64,000 nt of DNA. Source: Rhopalosiphum padi. Lineage: Eukaryota > Arthropoda > Insecta > Hemiptera > Aphididae. This document shows positions 24,701 to 37,925 of this stretch, one piece after another (position 1 is the first letter of the stretch; each line of letters begins with the position of its first letter). Made by a program: the position numbers and the translations under genes. Where the stretch lies: positions 30,048,652 to 30,112,651 of the forward strand of contig NC_083597.1 of NCBI RefSeq assembly GCF_020882245.1, given 5' to 3'. The notes under the pieces are model-generated. The model did not search any database. It saw nothing but the letters and a program-made list of their open reading frames with translations, and was not told the origin of the DNA.

Positions 24701-27700
24701 AAACGATTCAATTCATTTTTTATTTATATTGGTAAAAGTAATAACTTTTTTCTTATTAGATATACCTAGTAATAAATTTAGAATATTATATGTAATTTTA
24801 AAATGTATTAGAATTTATCACCATATTATATTTCATGGTATGATTTTTGGGGCGTTGGACAATTTCTGATTAGGGTCAGTATACCAATTGCGCTTGTATA
24901 ACACTAACTAAAATGCTTGAAAATTAAAACTTATTTATTGATCAATTTATTACTGGTTAAAGTGACTAGGTATAATATAGCGTCTAATACAATAAGTTTT
25001 GAACGAACAACTAACGCGTGTGAAGCTTTTCACTCTTCATTTTCTTCAAACTTTTATTCTCCCCATCCAAATATTTTTGTCTTTGTAAAAGCAATCATCG
25101 AAACACAGACTAGTATAGCATGGGCGTAACTAGGATTTAATAGTTACAGGGGCTAGAGTTCTAGAAAACCAAAGTTCAAAATAACTCGTGGGAGTAAAGC
25201 TCCCCCCCATCCCCTGTAAGCATCACTAGCGTAGTAATCAAAAGAGTCCTCTAAAATCAAAATTAAAAATAAACCATAGAATCAAATTATAACCTAGTCA
25301 ATAAAAACAAATTTACATTATAATTTATAACTGTATACGCCTATATTTTGATGAAAATAGTTTTAAAATATCATCATTGTTTATCAGTGAATAAAATTTC
25401 GTGTATGACATCAGAGAAGTGTGAAACATATTTGTATCTTACTTTGGATGTTCTAGGACGAACCAAGAAAAATATGCATTTGCTAGAACTTCCGATCCCT
25501 GGTCATTAGTATTGATTGACTCAATACAATAAAATTTCTTCCGCGATAACTATAACCAATTACTTATAAATTCGTTTTTGGTACATCCACAATAAAACAA
25601 TATCAATTATATACATAAAATATTTATTAATTATGAGTTATTTTAAACATTCTTTTTCTTATTTTTTCGGATTTGGATTTTAGCTACAGGCTTGAGTTGA
25701 GGCTAAAATTTACAACCTTATAGGGGGGCTAAATACAACTTCAGGGGGCTAAGCCCCCATCTAGTGCCCCCTAGTTACACCGATGTAGTACAGTAGTACG
25801 TATATTGCAATAAATAGTACAGAACATGATAAATACAAATATTTCAAATAGAGCATGTTTAATAAAAAAAATTAAAAATCAGTTAGGTTCGTGTTTTCTC
25901 TTAATTTATTTTCTTTTTTTGCTTTTCCCGATTATTTTTAAAAATGCTAAAATGCTGGGTATCTTTATATGTACCAAATAAATCCAATTTGTTAAAAGAA
26001 ATCACCAAACCTGAAGCATTTTTACTGCTTTAAAAAGTGATGGGAGACACAAAACAAACATACGATTACATCATTGCTAAATGCTAACTCAGTACATTCA
26101 TCGCTTTGGTCAGAATCTGAAAAAGTGAAAATTTTTAATGTCTATAAATTATTCAGTAATAGTAAAATATTTTGAACATTGTACCGTGTATGCTCCCTAT
26201 TTAAATGGTATACATGTATTAATATAATACTAATATGAAGTATGTCTCTATTGCAAATATAATCTATTTAAAAAAAATCTGATTAATCACGAAAACTCGT
26301 TTAATACAATTATATTGTGTTGCTAGCATAACGGCACAGGAAAGGATTACGGGGGTAGTCACCTAAGGTAACATATAAGTATGTAAAAATCCCCGAACAT
26401 CTCAATTGTTAAATGTATTTTGGAATCATTACGAGATACATTCACGTTAAAGATATTTTTAAGATAATTATATTATAAATTATCAAGTAGGAAGTTAAAT
26501 CAACTTAATAATGCCTATTAAGTAAAAGGTAAAAGTCTTTTCAATATTGACAAATAATGACGTCATTAGCACATAAAATTTTAATGAAATCGATATTAGT
26601 TACCTAGTACACTTAGTAGACATTTAAAATTTAATAATAAGAAGATTTAAGTTTTTCACGTTTTCGTCTTTTATAATATATATTATGTGATAAATAAAAT
26701 ATTTAACTAGCAATGGCATTCGTACTAAGCAAAAATCGGGGATTTGAATAGGGTACCAATATTTTAGAACAATATGTAAATACTGCAAGACGAATGTATA
26801 TGATTCTTAGATATAGTAAGTTCATATCAACACCTTTCGTCTCAATGTTCGCCGATTCTCTATATAGTGAAGACTTATACAGTTATACAATATTATATTA
26901 TATTGATGTGTTTATTCTGTAAAGTGTGTTTTCTAAATATCATACCTTGTTCTGAACACGGGGCACGCGCCATAACATCATGATATTTTGAAGTACTTAT
27001 CATTCACTCTGGCGCGTGTGCCAGTTACATTACTGTCATAATAACATATAGTGTTTAGCGGAAACATAAGTGGCGTGCGTAAGGATAATCTAATCATATC
27101 TAACCATACGTGGGTGCGTGCTTTTTCGTAATAAGTTATAACTAAGAAGTATCTTTGTGTCCGAATAGCCATAGTTGATAGTCCACTGTCATCCAATTTG
27201 ATTTTAAAATTAAATGGTTTTAATGTCGTTTCAGTAGCTATAAACTGTATTATTTCTATCCTCGTTGACGTCGTTGACGATAAGTGTAATGACATTTTTT
27301 TTTTTTAAAGTCTTTATGTACCTACGTTTAGTTCCTTCTAGTCATACTGGCTGAGCTTTTTTCAATTACATCATTAATCTCAATTTCATTCCATTTGGCT
27401 TAATAATTGTATTCAAATGGAATTATTCATCTTTGATCTATTATTTTTTTAAACCTATTGATGTACTGTACAAGTAATTAATCGTGGAAACTTAAATTGT
27501 CAGTTGATTTAAATGTGCGATTGCTTCTAAAATCTAAGTACAATATTAAAAAAACTTATTCTATTTATGTTCAACTGGTATGTGAACTCTGCCATGTTTT
27601 TTAGACAAAACTATTTATTTGTGTGTTTACGACGTTTTAAGCGCCAAATATTTCGTGTATTCTTCAATGTAAATTGTTTTTGTAAACATTATAAACATCC

Positions 27701-30700
27701 ATATAATGACAAACATGGAAATGTGTTTGAACTTATTTTTAGTTCATATTATTATCTATCATATTATTTGCTAACCTTAACATGCAGCGAGTCTTAATTA
27801 GATATATGTAAGGCATGTTATAAGTTACGTTTTTTTTGGAATATGTATTGGTGATATTGTTAAACTATAATATGCTGTTGGCTTAATATTTTATTGCACG
27901 CACTATTTTATGCTAACCGAATTTTGTTTTTTGAACATCGTATAAAAAATATCTACGTAGGTACCTAATTTATACGCTAATAAAATGTTATATTTATATA
28001 AACAAAATGATCCATTTAATACTCTATTCTTATTTTCTCAGTCAACGTTATTGACTGAAATTAAAAATAAAATAGTTTGTCACGCTATATATTATTGTTT
28101 TTGATTTAAAGTTTAGATAGGAATAGTGAAGGTCATACTTACAAATTCGTAATGCATTACTCAGTCTATCTTAACTTGAAAATTGTTAAAATTAAATAAC
28201 AAGCAAATCTAAATACCTAGATAATTAACGATTTGGTATTTGAACTATATTTCCGTTATATTATATCATAAAAAAATTGTTTAAGATATAGTTCAAAATT
28301 ATTACGGTATAAATTAAAAATAGGGTGGGCAAGTGAGTATCGCTCTGCTATATAGTAGAGGTGGAGATAGATCACTATATAGATGTGTTAAATTTGGTTG
28401 CAATGACATGTATCATTGTATACGAAAAACGATTCTGAACAGAAATGATATGTCAGTCTAGATTCTAGAATATATATTATTATCTATACTTAAATTGTAA
28501 TATATTTTTATTAGATACAAGTAATTTATTTTTTTCAAATACTGGTGAAAGTTTCAAGTTTCTACTACTTATACTTTTTGAATAAAAACAAATATTTTAT
28601 ATCGTTATTTTACGTGATTTCGTAAAAATTTAAATTTCATACGCTCATAAAATATTTTCTCTATATTGATGCTAGTCTTTTTTACAGTTATTTGAAGAAA
28701 AACTTATGGAGAATCTTGTATTGGTTTTTTAAACCTTAGGTATAAATCACAAAAATTTTATGAATTTTCACCTTCAAAATTCCCTGCAAATTTTCGCGAT
28801 TTTAACATATTATGTAAACATTTGAACTTTAAATGCTTACAAATAAAAATCAATGACTTTTGATTTTTTTTTTTTTACTACGATAAGTAGGTACAACTTA
28901 TTATAAACATTGTATTAAATTTTAAAGATTTTTTGGAACGCTTAATTTTTTAAATCGGCATTTTAAAAAAAAACTTAGAAAAATCGAAAATTTCAATTTA
29001 GCTTAAAAAAAAAGTTAAAAATATTTTGAAAATTTAATTGTAAATAGATAACGCTAATATAAATATTTTGTGAAAATTTCAAGTATTTACTATGATTCGT
29101 TTTTGAGTTCCAGCAGAATAAAAAAAAATCGATTTTGTTGAAGACTGGTTAAGCATAAAAATTCCTGTTTTTCCGTTACTTTTTTAGGGTTTTACCTGAC
29201 GCTTTTAAAAACTACTGGACATTTTTTATTTTTGAACCCTCAAAAAAAAAAAATATACCAACTTGATTCACTTTTCTTTTCAAAACGGGGCTGAAGTCAA
29301 AAATCAAATCACTATTACTACTCCACTCCAAAACGTGATAACACACACACAACCAAAAAAAAAAAAAACACATATTGTAAAATAAATACATTCATTACTC
29401 TGTTCAGAATCTAAAATGGAAATAAATTAGATATTTTGCAATAATTATACTAGTGTATGAAATATTTTAAGCTCACAATAAAACAAAAAAAAGTTATATT
29501 TCTACTAAAAGTTTTTTTGAGATATCTAAAGTCTATACTTATGTATATTGTATAGTGGGTGTTAAGCGTGTATTTCTCTGTATCTATATTAAAAATAATT
29601 TACTATAATAATTAATATTAAATCATAATTATGATTTATATGATATGAAAATATAATAACATTATGAACGTATGTTTGTTGTTTTGTCTATTCAAGTTTG
29701 AAAAACGAAAACTATATAGCATGCCCGCATCCTATTTTGGATCCATTCGACCCGGTCATGATGAAATTCGTCAAAAAAGAGCCACCTTTGGTCTGCGATG
29801 AAGAGGAGGATTGGGTTACAATCAAGGGGAACATCGCACGTATCACCGATAAGGCGCTCAAGAAGTACGGCGATATCCAGTGCAAATTTATGGGTAAAAT
29901 AAATATTATGAGCCGGCTTTGAACTAGATTTTTAATTTTATTTCAATAATTGTACGGTTTTCAGACGTTTTGAGAGCCAACGAGTTCTCTACGTCACTGG
30001 GTGTCGTGACCACGACTCACACAGAATACAATTTAGAGACATCGGATTTTTTCAGAGTTTACTGTGAGTCAGAAAATGGCAAATTTAGGTGAGATGCATT
30101 TAGTTTTTAAATATCTATTAACATTTTACGTAAAATATCACATGTCCCGACTTCTCGAGAATTGTGTACTATTGATGCGTAAAATATACAAACTAAATAT
30201 GTATTATTAGTAGATTTTTGTAATACCTAGGCTTTTTGGAGTTGGTCTTAATCCAACCTAAAAATAAACGACGTAAAAAGTAGATCTTTCGAATTTGAAT
30301 GTGAATACTCACGTGATCACATATTTTTTGATCACGCGTATTAATTACAAATTTAATTAATTAGTAAATCATGTTATTAATTACTGTGCATCATTTAAAA
30401 TTAAAACATAATAATTATTAAACGTATTCAATTATAATATAATTTTTTAATATATATATATATATATTTTGTTAATAATTTCAATAAAAAAATAAAATTA
30501 AAATATCCTACTACTACTGTACCTATTATTAAATACATGTTTTATAAGCAGTATTATCGTAAAAATACCGAGCGGGTGAAGCAAATGATGCTTCGGGTTT
30601 AAAATAAATAACTAATTACTTATCACCGCTGTGAAAAAATTAGAAATCAGTGGAATATACTAAATGCATTGAAACTGTCGTTGTATTCAGTTGTAATAAT

Positions 30701-33700
30701 AAACGTGTGTAATGTGTATTTATAAAAAAATGCATGTGAAATAAATTTACGGATATACGTGTTGTTAAATTCGTGGATTAACGTAAAACTAATTCACAGA
30801 CTCCCATGAATTTAACTTCACGTGGAATACAGACCTCTTGTAAAAAGCTATCGGAGTAAAACTTCTATATATAGATAAATACGTAATTATTATTTAGCTG
30901 TTAATGATCGTATACAATGAAACATTATACAGTTTTAACAGAAGCTAATTATAATATGTAATAGGTATTACAACTTACAAGGATTGATATTAAATTAAGC
31001 TCATAAAACAGTCACTAAATATAGCTAATATAGAATATTTAGTTATTAATAATAACTTTTAAATTTTTTATATCCGTTGTTGGGTTTATTTCTATTTTTA
31101 CACGACACTAATGTTTTTCACATTATTTTCGTTCACACGGTCATCAGTTCGTACAGTATATTAACAGTATTTTTTTTCAATTCAGTTGGGAGAGCCGCAT
31201 GGCCGGTATACGATTTGACGAGGATGTGATAAATAGAGCTGGATGGGATCAAGTGCCCAAAGACGGGTTAGGACTCAACGTTCTTATGATCGGAATGGAC
31301 TCTATGTCACACATGATGGTGCAGAGAGTATTGCCCAAGGTGTATTCCAAACTAAAATCTATGGGTGCACGCGTGTTAAATGGCTATAACATCGTCGGTG
31401 ACGGGACTCCACAAGCGTTGATACCAATTTTGACAGGTACCTATAATGATTTTTATGAGCATTAATGCATTATATTATTAAAATAATCGTCATCATATTA
31501 TCATCATCACCATAATTTACACCATCAATTATGTTAAATGCAATTTTTGCAGCCTAATAAAAATCTAATTAAAAATAATATGATCTAATAGACATAATAT
31601 ACTCATATTATGTGCTTACAATTTACCATCGTCGTATTATTGTCGTTACAGGACGCACTGAACTGGAACTTCCGGACACCAGGAAACGCATGGGAAATAA
31701 AGCGTCATACGTGAATGTCTATCCATTCATATGGAATGAATTTAAGAAACACGGTTACGTCACTGGTGAGTCAATCTGAATTACATTTTTGGATTTATAT
31801 TTTGCTGAGAAGGCGTGTCGCGTTACTGAACCTCCAGCTGCCGTTATCGTTTTGGACGCCGTTCGCATTCAGACCCGTCATGTCATCGGTGCCTGAGTCA
31901 CGAAGTTGACGAATGCGTGACATATTAATGGAAACTAATATAAACTATAAATATTTTTGTTTCCAATCACAAACTAATTTTCATTAGAGATTTGGTCACT
32001 GAGCTTTATCTTATGTTTTTGAAATCGTACATTATACGTATTCTCAATATCGAACATAAATATAAATTTGAATATCGTGGAATGTGAGAATTCATTGATC
32101 TAATCGTAAAACTGATGTGAGTGTAACGTTTCGAGAATATTATTTGTACTGTAAAAAAAAGTATTGGATTAGGTATATCGTTTTTTTTGAAGTATAGGGG
32201 TGCTTATTATTTTTCACTTTTAACGGTAAATATTGTGAAGAAATCAAAATGATCTTTCTAGAGAGTTAAAACTTAAAATTGTAAAAAATTATATTTTATT
32301 TCAGTGAATTGATTATTTATTCGGGGTTTAATAGGTTATGCTGAAGACGTTCCAAACCTTGGCATTTTTACGTACAGGCTAAAAGGATTCGACGAACAAC
32401 CGACCGATCATTATATGCGATCATATTACGTAGACGCGTTGCCAATGTTCAATCAACAAAAGCCTTTTTGTTATGGTTCTCTACCAAGGCACAAGGTAAT
32501 TCCTTAACATTTTATTTTATTATCTTATGCATTTTATTTAATATACTTAACGAACAAAGCAAATTGAAAAGATAATGATGTATAATCACAATGCATAGAT
32601 ATGGTTTGATATATATGTTGCAGTTATTCATACATAGTCTATTTTGAATTCATAAATAGTACGATTAAATGAAAATGGTATTAAAAAGGTGTTGGCAAGT
32701 GAATACCGCTCTACTGTATATTAGGTGTCAATCATTGTATACGAAAAACAGTTATGAGCAGAGACAGCCTGTAAATCTATATCACTAATAGTATATTCCA
32801 TGTATTTTTTTTTTTAATATAGCTATTAAAGTAATTTATTTTATTTTAAGTGCTACGCCCTACGCTAGATTTATTTGATTTTTTACGAACATTTTACGCT
32901 TATTATATTATTAGTATTTAATTATTATAATAGTATAGGTATATTTATACTGTATCATATTATTGTTATAAACTTTTGAGTAAATAATACCTCACTGTAA
33001 ATACCGTAAAACAGTGTAAATAGGGTCATAATATATAAATAAATAATATCTTAAAATAAATTAATCTACATATTTTGAAAATTACATTGCATATATTCAT
33101 AATATACATAAAAGTTTTATGTCCTTAAGAATAATATTTTTGAATTATAACGCAATAATCAACATTCAACATCGGTCGTTAAAACACGTAATTTCGTCTA
33201 AATTTAAACTATTGCTATATAAACTACATAAAAAATAATTGTGTTTGAATATTTTTTAGATTTTCTAGTGAACTACTCATTAAATAAATTATTTTTTCTT
33301 ATTTTAGCTATATAAATTGAAGATTTTATATATTTATATTTTTTTACAATCAAATTATTTGTAGTTTATACATTTTAATAATTTTGAAGAATTTTGTAAA
33401 AATTTGAAAATTTTTTTTAAATTTCTTGTGCCTATAATTAGATAAAAATGAAAAAAAATATTTTGAAAATTGTATCATATATAGAAAATAATAATATAAA
33501 AATTTAGCAAAAATGTCTATTATCAAAGGTTAGGTTGACTTAGGTGAAAGCATTTTATCTATTAGGTACTTATCGTGTATAGAGACCCAAAAAAGCACAC
33601 ATCATTGTAAAATCAAATATTGATAATGTATACATTATTCACATGGCTCCGCTTAAAATTAAAAATTAAATAATTTATATTGCAATGAATTATAATATAA

Positions 33701-36700
33701 GTAATTATAAAAGTTAACTATACTTACTTATTACAAAATGTTTAAATATATCAGGAAAACATAAACAATTATGAAAACTAGGTATTATTTTTATTATTAA
33801 TATAAAAAATATTAATTTTAGTTTGCATCAAAATTCAAAATTGATTTGTTTTCCTCCAGTATTACATATACGTTAGTATCGTTTATTCGTAGTAAAGTAT
33901 AAGATATTAAGATATGAGCATCTTATAATACAGAATATTCTATTTTTAATTATGTACGTTTATTTCACTACCTAAATCTAACCTATATTCACACCGTTTT
34001 CCAGTACGTCAGTATTGATTTTAAAGCTAACTATTTACAACAGTATATATAAAAAACTTATAATATTAAAGTAGTTAATAAATGCTTTATTTTCATAAAT
34101 AATTTTAAATGTATCTAATATTACGTAATGACGAGATTACGATGGATCGGAGGTCAAATCTTGTAATAATTATCACTGATAATTTATCTGATAAGGCATT
34201 GGGTAGGAAATACTGAAAAATTATTATTGTCTTTTGAGTTGATAAAGTTTCAAAGTCAACGAGAGTACCTACAAAATAATCAAATAAACACTATTTTCAG
34301 CGACCTATAAGGTTGTCCAAATTACAAGCTTCCATTTATTTTATTATAAGGAATATTTTTTTGAAATTTGGATTTATTATAATTATTGTCTTGATTTTTG
34401 AATATTGAATATACTATATAAAATGGCATAGGAAAGTTTAAGTAGACATTTTAAATTAGATTTAGTTTTCAATAACTGATATCAATTGGTTTACAGATAA
34501 TGCTCAATTACGTTAAAGACATGTTTCGGGTGTATGAAGACAAACCAAAGTTTATGTTTGCATTTCAAGGCGAATTATCCCACGATTATGCGAGTAAGGT
34601 ATCAGTCGCGGAAAATGATCTAGTTGAGTGGTTGGAATGGTTTGAGAATTCTGGATACCTGAACAACACCATGCTGGTGTTTATGAGCGATCACGGCCAG
34701 AGGTATAATACGATTTATCCGATTTAATGGATTTCTTTACGCTATTTGTTGTCCATCACCTACAGGTTCGCGTCTGTACGAGACACGCAACAGGGAAAAC
34801 TCGAAGAGCGGATGCCATTTTTCTCGTTCACACTACCGAAATGGTTTGACCGGAAGTATCCAAAAATGGCGTCCAATCTAAACAATAATGTTAACCGTCT
34901 GACGACGCCATTCGACATATACTCAACATTGATGAGTGTCCTGCATCGAGAAGAGCTTAAAACTGATGATGTGAACAAGCGTTCTATATCGCTGTTCAAC
35001 GAGGTATTAGTGTAATAATGTAATTAACAGTTTTTTGCAGCTCAAGCCATATTATGTAGTGTAGACTGGTGATAATATATTATATCTAAAGTGGTGTATT
35101 TGAAATTTGACTAATATATAACGGAAAATTATTCAATTTAAATACAATTTTTGATAGATCCTCATTAGTTAACTTTTTTTACTCACTATTTTATTAATTG
35201 TTAATTATATTTAACGCTAAATTGATGGTAATATTAATATATATATTATAAACCAGAAGTTCAGGAGGCGATTCTGACCGGTAAGAGGGCCATGTAAACG
35301 AAAAAGAAAATTGGGGGTGTATGAGGTGTAAATAGGGGTATACGAGAGTTATTAAGTCAAAATGCATGTATCGTAATTTAATTTGCATTTCCTGACGTTT
35401 TAATTATTACAAAAATTAAATAAATATTGTCATTATTAAAGAAATGAAGGTATGAATAAAAATAATCTTAACACGTTTTTGTTTTAAAAAGTTGCATTCC
35501 ATAGTAAACCGTATTAAAAGGAGCAGCTCCATGTAAGCTATAAAAAGCATTTAGATGAATTTGCAAAAATTCAATTTTATAGGAATCTACGAAAATTTAA
35601 AAAATTGGCACGTGGTCAAAAAAGTTTGGGAATCTCTGTTATAGACAATTACAAATAGATTAAAAAAAACACACGGCCCATCCCCTAAAAGACATATTGC
35701 TCTCCTAAAATATACCACTTGTCAAAATCAAAAGTGATAACTTGTCAATAATTTTAGCGTTACAATAAAGTGTATTACAGTTTATAAAAGTATATATATG
35801 CGAGCGACATCTGATAATCACATTAATTCAATAACTTACGTCTTTTTCAGATACCGTTGGAGAGAACGTGTAGAGACGCTTATATTGAACCTCACTGGTG
35901 TGCTTGTCTAAAATGGCAGCCGATAAGCGTCGATAGTGCGTTGGCTGTCGATGCAGTCACACACTTCGTACAGTTTCTTAATAGGTGAGAAAATGCACAT
36001 ATCCTGCAGCTATAATATATCTATAAAACGATCGATGCTTACATGTTATTTATCTTGCTACCAGCTACCTATACTAGGGGTCAGGTTTATAAGAACGTAA
36101 TTAAATAGAAACTTATTTGGGCCTCCTTTATTACCAGTGTAAATTTTTACTAAATTAAATTCAACCTAGTCATAATATAACAAATTATCAATTAACAACT
36201 ATAAATATATGCAACTTTAAATAATTAAATTAAAAAAAAAAAAATGGAAAAATAACCACCTACGTGTATCTAACGAGGGTCTTCAAAAAATCTCTAAAAT
36301 TCGGGGCATAGATCCGTAATAAATATAGAAATATTGTTAAACTTGATACATATACCACACACGCGAAATTAATTATTTAGGAATATTATATTTATTTCGG
36401 GCGATTAAATTAATTTATTTCAGCTTAACCAAAATGCAAACGCGTGCTGTCATCTGGTGGACAATTTTTTGGTTGGGCCAATTTTCTTTCATAATCTCAT
36501 ACCGATTTTATTCGACAAAAAAATTATAAAATTATAAAAATTAAATTTTTTTATGGATCAAACTATCCCTGTATCATTGTTTGTTTCGTTATCGTATTAT
36601 TTTTTACTCAAACGTCTTGTCACACAGGTTTAATGCCGAATACACTGACCAGTGTGCGCCGATAGAGATCGATCGGATCGAATGGGCTAACAGGATGGCG

Positions 36701-37111
36701 CCCAACGAAGGGCTATTGAAATTCCACCAGGCCGCCGATACCGATGGGTTCGTGCCCGACATGTCGGCCAACACGAAAATCACCGATATCTATCTGCAGA
36801 TTAAGGTGATCACGCGACAGCCTGCCAACGCTGTATTCGAATTTTCATGCCAGTATAACAGCGATACCAGCCGGTACACGGTTTACGTGAGTTTTGCCCC
36901 AAGTTATACTACTTATATTCGTCCGATTTGAATTCAACGGACGATGATAGAATAAAATATAATATTTTTTTGCTATACCTACGTTATTTTTTTTAAAACG
37001 TTTCAGGAAAAAGACATTAGCAGAGTTAATGAGTATGGAAACCAAAGTTGGTGTGTCGCGAAAACTCAACCACAACTCAATAAGTACTGCTATTGCAAAA
37101 CACAGAATTGA
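21749..37111 (+). CDS. DUF229 family (sulfatase/alkaline-phosphatase fold) type II membrane protein
   Basis: Twelve coding exons join in frame with GT-AG borders: 21749-21885, 24543-24599, 29697-29893, 29965-30088, 31186-31436, 31652-31765, 32335-32495, 34497-34702, 34766-35003, 35851-35984, 36628-36886 and 37007-37111. They encode 660 residues and end in TGA. Residues 14-28 form a hydrophobic signal anchor after a short basic N-terminus, so the protein probably sits in the secretory pathway with its catalytic part lumenal or extracellular. The core has the family signatures LNVLMIGMDSMSH (Asp210, Ser211), GYNIVGDGTPQALIPILTG, a lumenal Cys-rich pattern and VFMSDHGQR (Asp412, His413). In the alkaline-phosphatase superfamily such Asp and His residues bind the active-site metal. 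DUF229 proteins are widespread in insects and nematodes and their substrates are unknown. Splice phases all agree and no break is seen, so the gene looks functional. Confidence 0.93.
22010..22130. repeat. triplicated TTTCCGCCAA motif block
   Basis: TTTCCGCCAA occurs three times within 70 bases (around 22056, 22081 and 22116), spaced about 25 and 34 bases apart. The reverse complement TTGGCGGAAA occurs once more near 23892. This could be the subterminal repeats and opposite end of one transposon spanning about 22.0-23.9 kb, but no end duplication was found. Confidence 0.45.
22366..22580. mobile_element. short hAT-like MITE inside a DUF229-gene intron
   Basis: The left end CATAGGTGGAACTA and the right end (reverse complement CATGGGCGGAACTA) agree at 12 of 14 bases. 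Flanking octamers ATAATAAC and ATAATAAT differ by one base, consistent with an 8-bp duplication. The interior is 215 bases with no transposase. Its ends resemble those of the 25119-25785 element. Confidence 0.6.
25119..25785. mobile_element. non-autonomous element with CATGGGCGTAACTAGG-type ends
   Basis: The left end CATGGGCGTAACTAGG and right end (reverse complement CATCGGTGTAACTAGG) are inverted repeats. Flanking octamers TAGTATAG (25111-25118) and TAGTACAG (25786-25793) match at 7 of 8 positions. Inside the right end the run GGGGGCTAAGCCCCC is itself a hairpin. The 8-bp duplication suggests hAT; the element has no intact transposase. It lies in a DUF229-gene intron. Confidence 0.65.
26962..27022. 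repeat. GC-rich stem-loop
   Basis: GGCACGCGCC at 26962 and GGCGCGTGTGCC at 27011 are near reverse complements separated by about 40 bases, a GC-rich stem in an AT-rich intron. Its role is unknown. The 105-codon minus-strand frame just to the right has no recognisable motif. Confidence 0.35.
28319..29420 (+). repeat. dispersed repeat family, copy A
   Basis: Begins with GGTGGGCAAGTGAGTATCGC, continues with ATCATTGTATACGAAAAACG and a TTCTGAACAGA word, then a long A/T-rich tail with repeated AAAATTT blocks. The reverse complement TCTGTTCAGAAT appears near 29399, close to the end. Copies with the same word order start near 32690 and 57580. No coding capacity is visible. The limits are approximate. 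Confidence 0.6.
32690..33620 (+). repeat. dispersed repeat family, copy B
   Basis: Starts with GTTGGCAAGTGAATACCGCTC and shares ATCATTGTATACGAAAAAC with copy A. It shares a distal block (TAAAACAGTGTAAATAG, AAAGTTTTATGTCCTTAAG, AATAATATTTTTGAATTATAA) with copy C at 57.6 kb, in the same order. It lies within a DUF229-gene intron. The ends are approximate. Confidence 0.6.
35254..35638. mobile_element. hAT-type MITE in a DUF229-gene intron
   Basis: The right end AAAGTTTGGGAATCTCTG has the common hAT terminal form (reverse complement CAGAGATTCCCAAACTTT). The left end starts CAGAAGTTCAGG and is diverged. The flanks TTATAAAC (35246-35253) and TTATAGAC (35639-35646) match at 7 of 8 positions, as expected of an 8-bp duplication. 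No open frame is present. Confidence 0.6.
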
Positions 37112-37520
37112 GAAAGCTTGAAGTCTGCTTAGAAATGTGATTTGGATACTAATATTTTACAAGTCAGCAGTTCCGATTCAGCTTCACGCCATTCGAAATT
37201 ATTGTTGATTTTTTAAATTTGATTACGTTATGTGTCATAAAAGTCTCAACCGATATTCTTTACTATACCTTTAATTATACTTATACTATTAGTTTAATAA
37301 CGATTTACGTTTAACATAGACTTTTAATCGTTTATTTAAGTCATTCGAAATCCATAATATTGTATAATTTAATCAAAGTATTATGAGTGTAATTCCATAG
37401 TATTGTTCAAAACCATTTTTTTTCGTTTTGAATTTAAGTTTGTGGTTCAATTTTTAAAGACGATTCATTCACTGCTAAATATTTTGTGGTGAATAAAATT
37501 TTGGCGTTGCTGATTCGGCG
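37112..37520 (+). other. probable 3' untranslated region of the DUF229 gene
   Basis: It follows the TGA stop directly. The AATAAA at 37492-37497 is a plausible polyadenylation signal; other A/T-rich sites could also be used. Confidence 0.45.
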
Positions 37521-37794
37521 ATAGAATTGGATATATTGTATAATCTTACAACATCCATAACACCGAACCTAACTTAACGAGAGCCAATAAGAAAAAATAC
37601 GATATAGCGATATACTTATAGGAGAACCTATGTCCAAACTTGTGTCCAAACCCGATTGAACAGTAACCTTTTTAACGCAAAACTCCAACTTTAAAAAGCA
37701 ATGATTTAATATAATATTTCCTTTTATTCAAAATAATTTTATTTTATTATCCAAAAACCATAATTTAATAAATTATTAACCGCCCTAATCAGTA

Positions 37795-37925
37795 ATCAGC
37801 GATCCGTTGGTTAGCGTCTGAGGAGTTCCGATTCTCGACTGAAAATCAATTGCTAATTTGGGTACTTTTCTTTCTTTATTAAGATTTTCCCTTTGACCTA
37901 GCGTTCGGGTTATATATTTCAAAAA
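37795..37925 (+). repeat. possible degenerate tRNA-derived SINE
   Basis: A block with an A-box-like stretch (CCGTTGGTTAGCGTCTGAGG) is followed 10 bases later by a B-box-like stretch (AGTTCCGATTCTCG). This order and spacing resemble the polymerase III promoter of tRNA-derived short interspersed elements. It does not fold into a clean cloverleaf, so it is not a tRNA gene. Weak evidence. Confidence 0.3.

Noticed and set aside
26978..27295. 105-codon minus-strand open frame in an intron of the DUF229 gene
   Set aside because: No family motif or splice partner. The frame may be chance or an old repeat; evidence is too weak for a gene call.
34760..34999. 79-codon minus-strand frame opposite a DUF229-gene exon
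   Set aside because: It is the antisense shadow of a coding exon whose sense frame is well supported.
37795..37870. tRNA gene
   Set aside because: A-box-like and B-box-like words are present, but no acceptor stem or anticodon arm could be paired; kept only as a weak SINE candidate.
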